From contig CABVSR010000006.1 of assembly GCA_902500995.1 (NCBI GenBank), positions 62,001 through 126,000 of the forward strand: a stretch of DNA of 64,000 bases. The letters run 5' to 3'. The stretch's first letter is position 1. Each line of letters opens with the position of its first letter. Under the pieces are notes generated by a model. The model saw only the letters and a list, made by a program, of their open reading frames with translations. It was not told the DNA's origin and searched no databases. A program made the position numbers and the translations under genes. This stretch comes from an uncultured Nitrospira sp. GTDB taxonomy: Bacteria > Nitrospirota > Nitrospiria > Nitrospirales > Nitrospiraceae. This document shows, piece after piece, positions 1-8,391 of this stretch.

Positions 1-7
1 CTGACTC

Positions 8-646
8 TCATCGACGTTCGTACAAGAGTTCCAGCGCCGTGGCAAACCCGTTGAGCCGGCCCTGGCGAAACATCTCCTCCAGGCGGCCGCGCAGCGCGCG
101 AATCCCGCCTTCATCGCCCCGCGCCACCACCGCCTGGGACACCATCATTTGCACGGCCACTTCAAGGAGACGATGTTTGCGTTGCTCCATTTCCTGCGTG
201 ACAAACTCCTCCATCACCTCGGCCCCCCGCGCCACGACGATGGATTCCTTGAACGTGTCATACCCCTGGTGCAAAACCGTGCGTTCGCGGATGAGGGCGA
301 GTTCGGACTTGATCCGCGGCACCATTTTCATGAGGACGGCGAACAGTTCCTTTCGCCCCTCGTCGAACAGCTTCTTTTCCATTTCTTCGAGGATCAACGA
401 CGGATCGACGGTTTCCGCCCGCGTCTCCTCGCCCCAATGCAGGCGATCATAGGTGCGCCGGCTCTCCGGGTCTCCTAGGACCTCATAGGCAGAGTTGATC
501 TCACGGATCCTCTCCTCGGCGCGGCTGTTTTGTGGATTGCGATCGGGGTGGTGCTCGAAGACGAGCTTGCGGTAGGCTTTCTTGATCTCGTCGTCGGAGA
601 TGTCCCTCGACACCCCCAGGACGCGATAATAATCGACTCGCGGCAT
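8..646 (-). CDS. J-domain (DnaJ-like) co-chaperone
   Basis: A 212-residue protein with an N-terminal J domain at about residues 4-70. It carries the diagnostic HPD loop (EHHPDRN) and the usual YEVLGD helix. J domains stimulate the ATPase of DnaK-type Hsp70. The G/F-rich, zinc-finger and C-terminal substrate domains of true DnaJ are absent; residues 80-212 are a charged helical region I do not recognise, so this is a specialised J protein rather than the housekeeping DnaJ. The ATG at 646 is the only sensible start because the domain begins at once. It diverges from pxpB. A possible minus-strand -10 (TATAGT, 657-662) lies ten bases before the start codon, without a convincing -35. Confidence 0.88.
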   Translation of the reverse strand: MPRVDYYRVLGVSRDISDDEIKKAYRKLVFEHHPDRNPQNSRAEERIREINSAYEVLGDPESRRTYDRLHWGEETRAETVDPSLILEEMEKKLFDEGRKELFAVLMKMVPRIKSELALIRERTVLHQGYDTFKESIVVARGAEVMEEFVTQEMEQRKHRLLEVAVQMMVSQAVVARGDEGGIRALRGRLEEMFRQGRLNGFATALELLYERR

Positions 647-716
647 AATGCGCGGAACTATACCATGCCCGCTTGGCGCGCTTCACCCCGAGGATCAGCG
701 CCGCCTGCAACAGGTT

Positions 717-1409
717 ATGAACATGACTCCTCGTATGATCCAGCTTAGCGAGTCCGGAGTCACTGTTGAGTTCGGGGACACGATTGACCTTCACACGAAC
801 GAGCTGGTGTCGGCGTTTACCGCTGCGGTAGACCAGGCCGGAATTCCTGGGCTGATAGAAGTCGTTCCCGCCTACCGATCCGCAACCGTCTATTTTGATG
901 CGCTCCTCACCGATGCCATCACGATCATGGACAACCTGCGCGCATTGACCGTGAACATGGCAGTCGCGCCATCGCGTCCGTCCGTGACCCACACCATTCC
1001 CGTGTGGTATGGCGGCACAGCAGGACCGGACCTGGCCGAGGTGGCGGCGCAAGCCGGACTCACTCCCGAAGACGCCGCCGCGCTCCACGCCTCCGTGACG
1101 TACCGGGTGTTTATGCTCGGGTTCAGCCCGGGCTTCCCCTACCTGGGCACCGTGCCGTCTCCTCTCGCCGCGCCGCGCCTTTCGACGCCGCGCAAACAGG
1201 TCGCCGCCGGATCAGTGGGCATCGCAGGCACTCAGACCGGGATCTATCCCCAAGCCAGTCCTGGCGGCTGGCGCATCATCGGACGGACGCCGGTGCTGCT
1301 ATTCAGCCTTCACAGGCCCGCGCCGTTCCTGCTTGCTCCAGGCGACTTGGTGCGATTCGTGCCGATCGACGAGGAGGAATTTGCGGAGCTGACAGGAGAC
1401 CCGGCATGA
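717..1409 (+). CDS. pxpB: 5-oxoprolinase subunit B
   Basis: First gene of the three-gene pxpBAC operon. PxpABC is the widespread prokaryotic ATP-dependent 5-oxoprolinase that opens pyroglutamate to glutamate. The 230-residue product is of KipI/PxpB type and carries the family motif GFSPGFPYLG, followed by the RKQVAAGSVGIAG stretch typical of the carboxyltransferase-like fold. The frame is open upstream to 648, but similarity begins after ATG 717 (next ATG at 723), so I use 717; no good ribosome-binding site separates the two. Its stop overlaps the pxpA start by four bases (ATGA), implying translational coupling. Confidence 0.9.
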   Translation: MNMTPRMIQLSESGVTVEFGDTIDLHTNELVSAFTAAVDQAGIPGLIEVVPAYRSATVYFDALLTDAITIMDNLRALTVNMAVAPSRPSVTHTIPVWYGGTAGPDLAEVAAQAGLTPEDAAALHASVTYRVFMLGFSPGFPYLGTVPSPLAAPRLSTPRKQVAAGSVGIAGTQTGIYPQASPGGWRIIGRTPVLLFSLHRPAPFLLAPGDLVRFVPIDEEEFAELTGDPA

Positions 1410-2182
1410 CCCGGCCGCGCAGCATCGATGTGAATGGTGATCTCGGCGAAGCGGCGACGACAGAGCAACGGGATGCGGAAGCTCGCCTCATCCCCTACCT
1501 CACATCAGTGAATATCGCCTGCGGAGGGCATGCGGGTGATGCGGCACTGATGCGCAGGACCATGCAGCTGGCCCGGCAGTACAACCTGGCGATCGGCGCG
1601 CATCCGGGCCTACCGGACCGGGAATCACGCGGGCGCCGTGAACAGCCGCTGTCGCCGGCACTGGTGCGTGATCTCATCTGCTCGCAGGTGGGTGAGTTGA
1701 TGGCGATCGGTCAATCGGAAGGCCTCCGCCTCTCTCACGTCAAACCGCATGGGGCGCTCTACAATATGGCGGCACGAGATCAGGAGCTTGCGGATGCGAT
1801 CGCAACGGGAATCGCGCGGATCGACCGGCGCTTGATTCTCGTCGGACTAGCCGGCTCCGAACTGCTCGCCGCCGGAACGGCGCATGGGCTGAGGGTCGCT
1901 GCGGAAGGATTCGCCGATCGTGCCTACCAGGCCGACGGTCGCTTACTCCCCAGAACCGAGGCAGAGGCGCTCATCCATGATGACGCGACGGTGCTCGCAC
2001 GGGCGCAGTCACTGGTGGGCGATGACGCCGTGGCTGCCGTCGATGGATCATGGCTCCAACTTCACATCGATACACTGTGCCTCCACAGTGATACTCCCGG
2101 CGCCGTCCGACTCGCCCATGCGCTCCGGAAAATGTTCGATGACCGCGGGATCACCGTCAGGCGGCTCGATCATGCCCGTTAG
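1406..2182 (+). CDS. pxpA: 5-oxoprolinase subunit A (LamB/YcsF family)
   Basis: A 258-residue protein of the LamB/YcsF family, the PxpA subunit of 5-oxoprolinase. Family motifs are visible in order: DVNGDLGE near the N-terminus, NIACGGHAGD at about residue 35, and KPHGALYN at about 115. The frame is open much further upstream, but the motif-bearing protein begins at ATG 1406, which overlaps the pxpB stop (ATGA). The 3' end overlaps pxpC by 11 bases. Length and motif spacing are normal for the family, so function is assigned with confidence by family and by the complete pxpB-pxpA-pxpC set. Confidence 0.92.
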   Translation: MTRPRSIDVNGDLGEAATTEQRDAEARLIPYLTSVNIACGGHAGDAALMRRTMQLARQYNLAIGAHPGLPDRESRGRREQPLSPALVRDLICSQVGELMAIGQSEGLRLSHVKPHGALYNMAARDQELADAIATGIARIDRRLILVGLAGSELLAAGTAHGLRVAAEGFADRAYQADGRLLPRTEAEALIHDDATVLARAQSLVGDDAVAAVDGSWLQLHIDTLCLHSDTPGAVRLAHALRKMFDDRGITVRRLDHAR

Positions 2183-3137
2183 GCCACCGGTCATTCATGT
2201 CTTGCATCCCGGCCTGTTCACCACCGTGCAGGATCTCGGGCGCTACGGCTACCAGCGGTTCGGCGTGTCGGTGAGCGGAGCGATGGACTCCTGGGCACTC
2301 ACGGTCGGCAATCGCCTCCTCGGCAATCCGGATCGGGCCGCCGGGTTGGAGATCACGCTCCAAGGACCGGAACTCTTGTTCGAGCAGGCCCTCACGATTG
2401 CCGTGACCGGCGCGGACCTGTCGCCCACCAGCAACGGCCTCGCCATTCCCATGTGGACGGTGTTCGCGATGAAGGCTGGAAGCCGGCTGCAATTCGGTGA
2501 ACGGCGGCAGGGCGCCCGCGCGTATCTCACGGTGGCAGGAGGTCTCACCGGCCCAATGACACTCGGCAGCCTATCGACGCATGTGCGGAGCGGCTTGGGG
2601 GGACCGGCGGGACGAGCGGTGAAAAAATGGGATCAACTCCCTGTGGGACCAGTCATGCGAAGGTCCGCACAGACCTCTGAGCGTTCGATGCCGGAGGCCT
2701 ATCGGCCTCGGTACGTGCAGTCACCCACGGTCCGAGTCATGCAGGGCCCGCAATCCGAGCATTTTATGGATGAAGCATTTCGACGGCTGACCGAGAGTTC
2801 CTACCGGGTGACGAGCGAATCCGACCGGATGGGGTATCGTTTGCAAGGAGCGGAACTACCGCATCGCGCTTCGGCGGAGATCATATCCGAAGCAGTCTGC
2901 TGTGGAAGTCTTCAAGTCCCGTCAAACCGGCAGCCGATTCTCTTGATGGCAGACTGTCAACCGACAGGCGGCTATGCCAAGCTCGCCACGATGATCAGCG
3001 CCGATCGTTCTCTCGCCGCGCAATTAGCCCCGGGAGACAGCCTGTCATTTCGTATGATCAGCGCGCAGAAGGCATCTGAACTGTTTCGGTCATCCCGCGC
3101 CGAACTTGATCGCATCCTTCCTCCACACCGTTCATGA
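2172..3137 (+). CDS. pxpC: 5-oxoprolinase subunit C (biotin-dependent carboxyltransferase-like)
   Basis: A 321-residue PxpC/KipA-type subunit of 5-oxoprolinase. The family signature QDLGRYGYQRFGVSVSGAMD sits near the N-terminus; the later GGYAKLATMISAD block is the conserved C-terminal part. Although the frame is open from 1920, ATG 2172 fits the family start and lies just before the pxpA stop at 2182. Together the three subunits use ATP to hydrolyse 5-oxoproline, a damage product of glutamine and glutamate. A small stem (3140-3145 with 3157-3162) follows the stop but lacks a T-run. Confidence 0.92.
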   Translation: MPVRPPVIHVLHPGLFTTVQDLGRYGYQRFGVSVSGAMDSWALTVGNRLLGNPDRAAGLEITLQGPELLFEQALTIAVTGADLSPTSNGLAIPMWTVFAMKAGSRLQFGERRQGARAYLTVAGGLTGPMTLGSLSTHVRSGLGGPAGRAVKKWDQLPVGPVMRRSAQTSERSMPEAYRPRYVQSPTVRVMQGPQSEHFMDEAFRRLTESSYRVTSESDRMGYRLQGAELPHRASAEIISEAVCCGSLQVPSNRQPILLMADCQPTGGYAKLATMISADRSLAAQLAPGDSLSFRMISAQKASELFRSSRAELDRILPPHRS

Positions 3138-3233
3138 AGGAAGCCCCAGCAGCGGAGGCTTCGCGCACGAGCCCTTGCAGACTCTTCATGCGCGGCCTCA
3201 TCGATGGAAAAAAGCCTTTGATGGCCTGAGTCC

Positions 3234-3261
3234 TTGACATTGCCCTGAAGCGATCTATTAT
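3234..3261 (+). promoter_or_regulatory. Near-consensus sigma-70 promoter, leaderless spacing
   Basis: TTGACA at 3234-3239 is followed after 16 bases by TATTAT at 3256-3261. Seven bases separate the -10 box from the ATG at 3269, so transcription should begin at or within a base or two of the start codon. There is no room for a ribosome-binding site and none is seen. Confidence 0.75.
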
Positions 3262-3268
3262 TATCCGT

Positions 3269-3469
3269 ATGGACACCATAGTGACTCCTCGACAAATCAC
3301 CCACGATGAGAAAAAGGCGGCAGAGGCCGCTTTTGCTGGTCGCCCATTCAATCCCAAATGGTCTGACGCGGCTCGCATCGTCTACGACGGCCTTGTTGCC
3401 GCGATGGGGAAAGAGGCGCGTGCCGTCGATCGGCATGACGACCTCGAGCCGGTTGAGCCGCTGGCGTAA
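3269..3469 (+). CDS. Small conserved-looking hypothetical protein, probably leaderless
   Basis: A 66-residue acidic soluble protein with no signal peptide, membrane segment or recognisable domain. Residues 10-50 look helical (EKKAAEAAF, then WSDAARIVYDGLVAAM). The case that it is a real gene rests on the strong promoter immediately upstream (TTGACA, 16 bases, TATTAT) whose expected start site coincides with the ATG, and on the absence of another plausible target before 3727. I do not recognise a family. The following 257 bases to 3726 contain no gene I can support. Confidence 0.6.
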   Translation: MDTIVTPRQITHDEKKAAEAAFAGRPFNPKWSDAARIVYDGLVAAMGKEARAVDRHDDLEPVEPLA

Positions 3470-3726
3470 TCCCCCGCGCGACTGCTCCTCTGCGGAATTG
3501 CGCCGTGTCAGTCCGCTTCCTGACAGGCCCGCAATCAGATTCGCTCCTTCTTCGCCTCCACCATCAGGAACCTCCCCGAGTGTTTTCGTCGATCGCGACG
3601 CCCCGGTTTACGCACGATAGTCGAACCGTCGCCGCGCTGCTCCTTACCATGACCCGGATCCTATGTTCAGCCCAACAGCAAGGCCTTGGTCTGCTTGCAT
3701 CATCATTCTAACGGAGAGTATGGTGA

Positions 3727-4368
3727 ATGGAGGAAAGGAAGGATTCGCGGACGGATTGCTCCATGGCACATCAAGGCCACTCTTGCAGGCGACTCGCCAT
3801 CTGCACGATAGCCGGAATAGTCATGCTCGCGACCGGTTGCACCAAACTCACCTTTCACCCGGCGCCGGTTGTCCCGAGCAAATCACCGCTCCCCTACACC
3901 GCACAGGTGCAGTTGACGGCACTGGCCGCCCATATGGTGGAACCGGGAGCGACACTTCTGGCGAATCCGAATTTGCAAGACTCGGTGACACAGGCCACAC
4001 CCGTTCCCGGACTCTCGGCGCAAGAATGGACCGCCTCGATCACCGACTATGTGTCTGCTCGTCAGAGCTTCCGCAAGGTCGTGGAAGGAGGGCGGGCGGA
4101 TGTGATCGTGGCGTTGCGGATTTTCCTGTATATCGATCCCGGTGTCGGATTCAAGTTTAGACACACCTACATCGCGAAGACCGATGCGGCTCTGAACGAC
4201 CCCCGTAATGGGAGGACCCTCGCAACCTACACCGGTTTCGGCAAGGCATTCGGCTTTGTCTCTCGAGGCTCCAGGGAAGACGACGAAGGGCCGATCAACA
4301 AATCGGTGCAGGCGGCACTGAACGACGTGTTCAACAAGATCGAGACCGACAAGCGGATCCTCCCCTAG
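3727..4368 (+). CDS. Putative outer-membrane lipoprotein
   Basis: A 213-residue protein with an N-terminal hydrophobic stretch ending in a lipobox (LATGC, lipidated Cys about residue 38), so it should be exported and anchored as a lipoprotein. The n-region is long if ATG 3727 is used. A GGAGAG sequence about ten bases upstream supports 3727, but an internal ATG at 3763 would give a more typical signal peptide. The mature part shows alternating hydrophobic segments (TAQVQLTALAAHMVEPG; ADVIVALRIFLYIDPG) with no family I can name. The stop shares the CTAG at 4365-4368 with the stop of the convergent nucleotidyltransferase gene. Confidence 0.75.
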   Translation: MEERKDSRTDCSMAHQGHSCRRLAICTIAGIVMLATGCTKLTFHPAPVVPSKSPLPYTAQVQLTALAAHMVEPGATLLANPNLQDSVTQATPVPGLSAQEWTASITDYVSARQSFRKVVEGGRADVIVALRIFLYIDPGVGFKFRHTYIAKTDAALNDPRNGRTLATYTGFGKAFGFVSRGSREDDEGPINKSVQAALNDVFNKIETDKRILP

Positions 4369-7022
4369 CCCACACCGCGCTCCTCGATCAAGCGCTCGAC
4401 CAGCTCCCGTTCCTCCGCATCACTCGTCACTTCACCATCCAGCCTGGCCTGAGTCAATCGCTCCAGAATGGTGCGGTAACGGGGCCCGGGGCGCAAACCA
4501 AATGTCTTGAGCTCCGTTCCCGTCAGTGCCGGCTTCACGTGGCGATACGTCGTAAGGTACTGAGTCACGTGCCGCTTCGCGGTTTCGGAGGGAATCTTCG
4601 CGAGAAGGAACAACACACATTCCTCCGACAAGCTGCTCAACGTCGCGACCGTTTCCGAAGGCCGGAGCGGCGCGCGTCGGCTCAAGGTCCGGCACACGGG
4701 TTGGGTGAGGAATCGTGCCTGAGTGATCGCGCTCCGTTCCGCTTCGGTGAATGGGAATCGCCCGAGCATGTCACGGACGGCCTGATCCGGCAGGACTTCG
4801 GCGAGTGCCATGGCATAGACCAGCCACCGGTTGATGGGGTGATCGAGACAGGATAGCCGATACCAATCCAACGCCGCTTCCAGGTCGGTCACGCGTCGAC
4901 TCAATCGAGCCGACCAGGTCAGCTTGGGATGAATGAATCGCAACAGGTCGAGGTCGGCCAGACGCCGGACGGCGTGGCCGGGGGTACGCTCGGAAAAGAG
5001 CAACCGCAACTCATCCAACAGGCGATGGCCGGAGAGGCGATGGAACAGCTCCATCTTCACCGCGCCCTTGATCAACGCCGCTGTTTCCTTGCTCAGGTGA
5101 AAGTCGAATCGCAGCTCGAACCGGATGGCGCGGAAGACCCGCGTCGGATCTTCGACAAAACTCAGACTGTGAAGGACACGGATCAACCGCTCCTTCAAAT
5201 CGCGTTGCCCGCCGTAAAAATCGATGAGCCGGCCGAACGTGCGAGGCCTGAGCGCGACCGCCAACGTATTGATGGTGAAATCGCGCCGGTAGAGATCCTT
5301 CTTGATGGAACTTTGCTCCACCGTCGGCAAGGCCGTCGGATACTCGTAGTACTCGGTACGGGCCGTCGCCACATCCACCTTGAACCCGTCCGGCAGCAAC
5401 AGCACGGCCGTGCCAAACCGGTCGTGCGCCTTCACCCGGCCCGCGCGCTCCTTCGCGAACATTCGGGCAAAGGCAATTCCGTCACCCTCGACGACCAGAT
5501 CGACATCCAGATTGTCGAGGCCGAGCAACAGATCACGGACAAACCCTCCCACGACATAGAGATTCACGCCCAGCCGTTCCCCTAACTCACCTGCCGCCTG
5601 CAGCAAGTCATACACATGAGCCGGCAGCCGATCGCGCAGCAACCCTTTTAGTTCCCGCTTCCGTACGCCGCCGGGCGATTCCAGCCCCATCAGCGACTTC
5701 GGTTTACCGCGCGCCGCCGCCAGCACGTCGTCATGCAAACTGCGGAGCAAATCGGTCCGGGTAATGACGCCGATGGTTTTGCCGCCGGCCAACACCGGCA
5801 CGAAGCGCTGATTCAATTCGATCATGCGTGTCTCGATGTCATGAAACGGCGTGTCGGGCGACGCGGTGTATTGCCCGCTGCCGGCGAGATCTCCCACCAG
5901 CTGCGCTCCCAGCTGGTGAAACAACGCTTTCTGAACGATCTCCCGTGAAATCATGCCGACGTACAGGCCCTTTGCATCGACCACCGGCAGCACATTCACC
6001 CCGTAGGTGGTCATGGATCGTTCCGCCTCGCTCACCGTCAGATCCATGCCAATCGATTTGACGGGCGTGGTCATGACGTCGCGGGCCAACAACGTGGGGC
6101 GATACCGCTCGGTCAGCAGACGAGTCAGCTGTTCCTGCACTTCGACCAGCGTGCGGCCTTTGACGCTGGCCGCCGCCGCCACGGCATGTCCCCCGCCGCC
6201 GAATTCGCGGGCGATCCAGGCCACGTCGATCTCCGGCCTGCGACTCCGCCCGATGATCTGGATCTTTTCCTCCATCGCAATGGCCACGATCACGGCGTCA
6301 AATCCCTGCAGTTCCGCCAGGCGCTGAACCGCCTCGGCAAGGTCGCCCGTATAACGATCGTAGGCACTGGAGGCGACGAGAATTTTCCGGCCTTCCAGAT
6401 AGTAGATCTCGCCGGACTGAAGCAGGTCGTTCAGCAGCGCAATAAGATCCGGATCGAGCGGGTGTTGGAGCGTCTCCCCGACCCGATTCAAATCGGCACC
6501 CGCGCGCAGAACCAGCGAGGCCGCTTCCAGATCGCGCGGAGTCGTCGAGGGGTATGCGAGCGATCCTGTTTCTTCGTAGAGGCCTATCGCCAGCACGGTC
6601 GCCTCGGAGGCCGTGAGTGCCACCTGCTGCGCTTGCAGTCGCTCGATCAACAGCGTCACGGTGGCTCCTACCGGCTCAACATGCCGCTCCGTGACCATCG
6701 GCCAGGCCGAAGGCGCTGGATCGTCGCCGGCTCCATGGTGGTCGAACAGATGGACGGCCACATCCTTCCGTGCCGCCAGCACCTTCAGCGGACCGATCCG
6801 ATCGGGCTCTTGCACATCGACCAGAATCAATCGGCGCACCTGCTCGAGCGACACATCCTTGAGACGGCGGATGCCCAGGTCATTCTCGGCCAAAAAGTTT
6901 CGCACGGCCTCCTGCGCACCGCCTGGAAACACCAGGACGGCATCAGGATAGAGTTTTCGGGCCGCCACCATGGAGGCCAATCCGTCGAAGTCTGCATTCA
7001 GATGAGTCGTAATCAGATCCAT
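4365..7022 (-). CDS. DHH phosphoesterase / CBS / tRNA nucleotidyltransferase fusion
   Basis: An 885-residue multidomain protein. Residues 1-300 are a DHH-DHHA1 module (NADFDG at 9-14, DHHG at 94-97, GGGGH at 275-279). Residues 313-432 contain two CBS domains, which often bind adenylates. From about 455 comes a class II poly(A) polymerase/tRNA nucleotidyltransferase head with GGFVRD at 492-497 and the metal-binding DVD at 506-508, then the RNA-binding helical domain. Enzymes with this architecture act as A-adding or CCA-adding enzymes at tRNA 3' ends. Whether this one adds CC, A or CCA cannot be read with confidence. The DHH part suggests an additional phosphodiesterase activity (inference). 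ATG 7022 directly precedes the conserved N-terminus. Confidence 0.88.
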   Translation of the reverse strand: MDLITTHLNADFDGLASMVAARKLYPDAVLVFPGGAQEAVRNFLAENDLGIRRLKDVSLEQVRRLILVDVQEPDRIGPLKVLAARKDVAVHLFDHHGAGDDPAPSAWPMVTERHVEPVGATVTLLIERLQAQQVALTASEATVLAIGLYEETGSLAYPSTTPRDLEAASLVLRAGADLNRVGETLQHPLDPDLIALLNDLLQSGEIYYLEGRKILVASSAYDRYTGDLAEAVQRLAELQGFDAVIVAIAMEEKIQIIGRSRRPEIDVAWIAREFGGGGHAVAAAASVKGRTLVEVQEQLTRLLTERYRPTLLARDVMTTPVKSIGMDLTVSEAERSMTTYGVNVLPVVDAKGLYVGMISREIVQKALFHQLGAQLVGDLAGSGQYTASPDTPFHDIETRMIELNQRFVPVLAGGKTIGVITRTDLLRSLHDDVLAAARGKPKSLMGLESPGGVRKRELKGLLRDRLPAHVYDLLQAAGELGERLGVNLYVVGGFVRDLLLGLDNLDVDLVVEGDGIAFARMFAKERAGRVKAHDRFGTAVLLLPDGFKVDVATARTEYYEYPTALPTVEQSSIKKDLYRRDFTINTLAVALRPRTFGRLIDFYGGQRDLKERLIRVLHSLSFVEDPTRVFRAIRFELRFDFHLSKETAALIKGAVKMELFHRLSGHRLLDELRLLFSERTPGHAVRRLADLDLLRFIHPKLTWSARLSRRVTDLEAALDWYRLSCLDHPINRWLVYAMALAEVLPDQAVRDMLGRFPFTEAERSAITQARFLTQPVCRTLSRRAPLRPSETVATLSSLSEECVLFLLAKIPSETAKRHVTQYLTTYRHVKPALTGTELKTFGLRPGPRYRTILERLTQARLDGEVTSDAEERELVERLIEERGVG

Positions 7023-7141
7023 GCCGGCATTCTAGCAGGATCGAACAAATTGATTCAGGAGCAGGGCAGGAAGTTCATGTGACGTGATCCGCGATTGAGA
7101 GCGGTACCAACGCGAGGCAAGACGCATCGGGAGGAGTCAGA

Positions 7142-7179
7142 TCCACGCCGTCCACAGGACGACCTGTGGACGGCGTGGA
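7142..7179. repeat. Perfect 17-bp hairpin with ACGA tetraloop
   Basis: Bases 7142-7158 are perfectly complementary to 7163-7179, with the four-base loop ACGA (7159-7162). The stem is GC-rich and would fold strongly on either strand. It lies downstream of the minus-strand gene ending at 7272 and upstream of the gene starting at 7022. Neither side has a clear T-run, so it is not a textbook intrinsic terminator. It may act as a transcript-end stabiliser, a factor-aided terminator or a protein-binding palindrome. Confidence 0.75.
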
Positions 7180-7271
7180 GGCACCCGGCAAGAAGTACGA
7201 GCGCACATGCCGATCAAGTCGACGGCAGCCATCGGTTCACCTGCCGGCGAACATCGGCCGGAGTCGAACAC

Positions 7272-7589
7272 CTAGCGCTGCTGGCGGTCGTGCTTCTGGC
7301 GAGCAATGTGACCCGATGTGCGATCCTGGGCATGACGCAAGCGGGCGCGCTCCTTCTTCGTCACCACCCCGTCGGATTTCGCCTTGTCTTCCAAGTTATT
7401 GATGTGTTCCTGCTGATTGCTGAGGCGAGTGGCTTCGTGTGCGTTCAGTTGTCCGCTCGCAATACCTTGATCAATCCGCTTTTCCTGGTTCGCCTGTCGT
7501 TGGTCGATTCTGGGTGTCTCCGCCTGGGCCAACACCAACGACGGCACACACATCGACAACAAGGCCGCACTCATCATCACCTGCTTCAT
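7272..7589 (-). CDS. Small periplasmic charged helical protein
   Basis: A 105-residue protein with a clear Sec signal peptide (hydrophobic core, cleavage near VLAQA, about residues 22-23). The mature part is very polar, rich in Gln, Arg and Lys, and probably all helical (DQRQANQEKRIDQGIASGQ, then NNLEDKAKSDGVVTKKERARL). Similar small exported proteins of unknown role occur in many Proteobacteria, as far as I recall. The EF-hand-like spacing is not convincing. ATG 7589 is preceded by a G-rich ribosome-binding site (GGGGGG, about four bases upstream). The frame is open further upstream but has no better start. Confidence 0.72.
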   Translation of the reverse strand: MKQVMMSAALLSMCVPSLVLAQAETPRIDQRQANQEKRIDQGIASGQLNAHEATRLSNQQEHINNLEDKAKSDGVVTKKERARLRHAQDRTSGHIARQKHDRQQR

Positions 7590-7908
7590 ACATCCCCCCT
7601 TGGTTACCGTGAAGATCCCTGTCAGGCCTCTCAACGTACAAGGGCACCGGTAGGTTGACAACGAGTTTTGGATTTCCAGAACTGAGCCGACCATTGACTC
7701 TGCAGAGGCATCCCAGAAAAGCCTGGAGAGAACCGGCCGGGCAAAATTGAACAGATGTCGGCGTTTTCCACCCCTCCCGGCTCGCCGCAACCGTTCGAAC
7801 CGGATACAACCGGCACAAAAGCGAGTGATTCTTCACCTGCTTGCCGGAGGCATGGGGCTTGCTGAACTCGGTCTGCGACCGCAGCCGCCATTATTGAAGG
7901 AGGTATGT
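7590..7908. other. 319-bp divergent intergenic region
   Basis: This space separates two divergent genes for small exported proteins and must carry both promoters. A TTGACA at 7655-7660 points rightward but the -10 region at the right distance (around 7678) is poor. No small ORF with a ribosome-binding site, no terminator and no repeat unit is evident. Confidence 0.4.
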
Positions 7909-8322
7909 ATGAAGATCAGCGCTGAGTCCTCTCGACTGGCAATCGCGGTGGCGATTCTGGCCGCCATTGGCATCATCGCGGAGCCGGCCTCGGCAAAGGA
8001 AAAGGCCAAGAAAGAGCACCATCACTCGCATGCGACGACCACATCGGCCGCCGCGGCAGCCTCTCTGTTAGGGTCGGTGCCTGAGCCGTCATCGGCCCCG
8101 AAACCGGGACAGTATGACTCAAAACCTGGCGTCGCATGGAAGACGGTGGGCGGCACCGTCAAGGACATTCAGGGGGAAACCTATACGGTTGAAGATTACG
8201 ACGGCAGTCAGATGAAGGTGCGTGTCGGGCAGGGCACCAAGCATCTGCGAGGCAGCAAAAAAGTGGGGGACCGCATTCGGGCGGAGATTACGCACGGCGG
8301 CTTCGCCAATTCCATTCAGTGA
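7909..8322 (+). CDS. Small exported protein with a His/Ala-rich linker
   Basis: A 137-residue protein with a signal peptide (cleavage near PASAKE, about residue 29), then a Lys/His/Ala-rich linker (KKEHHHSH) and a compact C-terminal domain of about 60 residues (GGTVKDIQGETYTVEDYDG, ending in GDRIRAEI) that resembles a small beta-barrel such as an OB-like or SH3-like fold. The spacing VKDIQGETYTVEDYDG...VRVGQGTK is like periplasmic proteins that evaluate to stress or metal-related OB domains, but I cannot name a family. ATG 7909 follows a strong AAGGAGG ribosome-binding site (7897-7903); the out-of-frame ATG at 7905 is not the start. Confidence 0.75.
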   Translation: MKISAESSRLAIAVAILAAIGIIAEPASAKEKAKKEHHHSHATTTSAAAAASLLGSVPEPSSAPKPGQYDSKPGVAWKTVGGTVKDIQGETYTVEDYDGSQMKVRVGQGTKHLRGSKKVGDRIRAEITHGGFANSIQ

Positions 8323-8330
8323 CCCGGCGC

Positions 8331-8359
8331 AGAGGCCGGCCCTGTACAGGTCGGCCTCT
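8331..8359 (+). terminator. Hairpin downstream of the small exported protein
   Basis: AGAGGCCG (8331-8338) pairs with CGGCCTCT (8352-8359), and the loop itself contains a CCTGTACAGG palindrome. It lies just after the stop at 8322 and before the convergent stop at 8392, the position of a bidirectional terminator, but no T-run follows on either strand. Confidence 0.45.
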
Positions 8360-8391
8360 CGACCACTGCCGCCGGCTCGTTTCAGGAGCGG

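Noticed and set aside
3140-3162. Six-base-pair stem after pxpC as a terminator.
   Set aside because: It is short, has a large loop and no T-run.
7760-7800. GGTTCGAA on the minus strand as a tRNA T-arm.
   Set aside because: The flanking bases do not form a T-stem, and no cloverleaf can be drawn.
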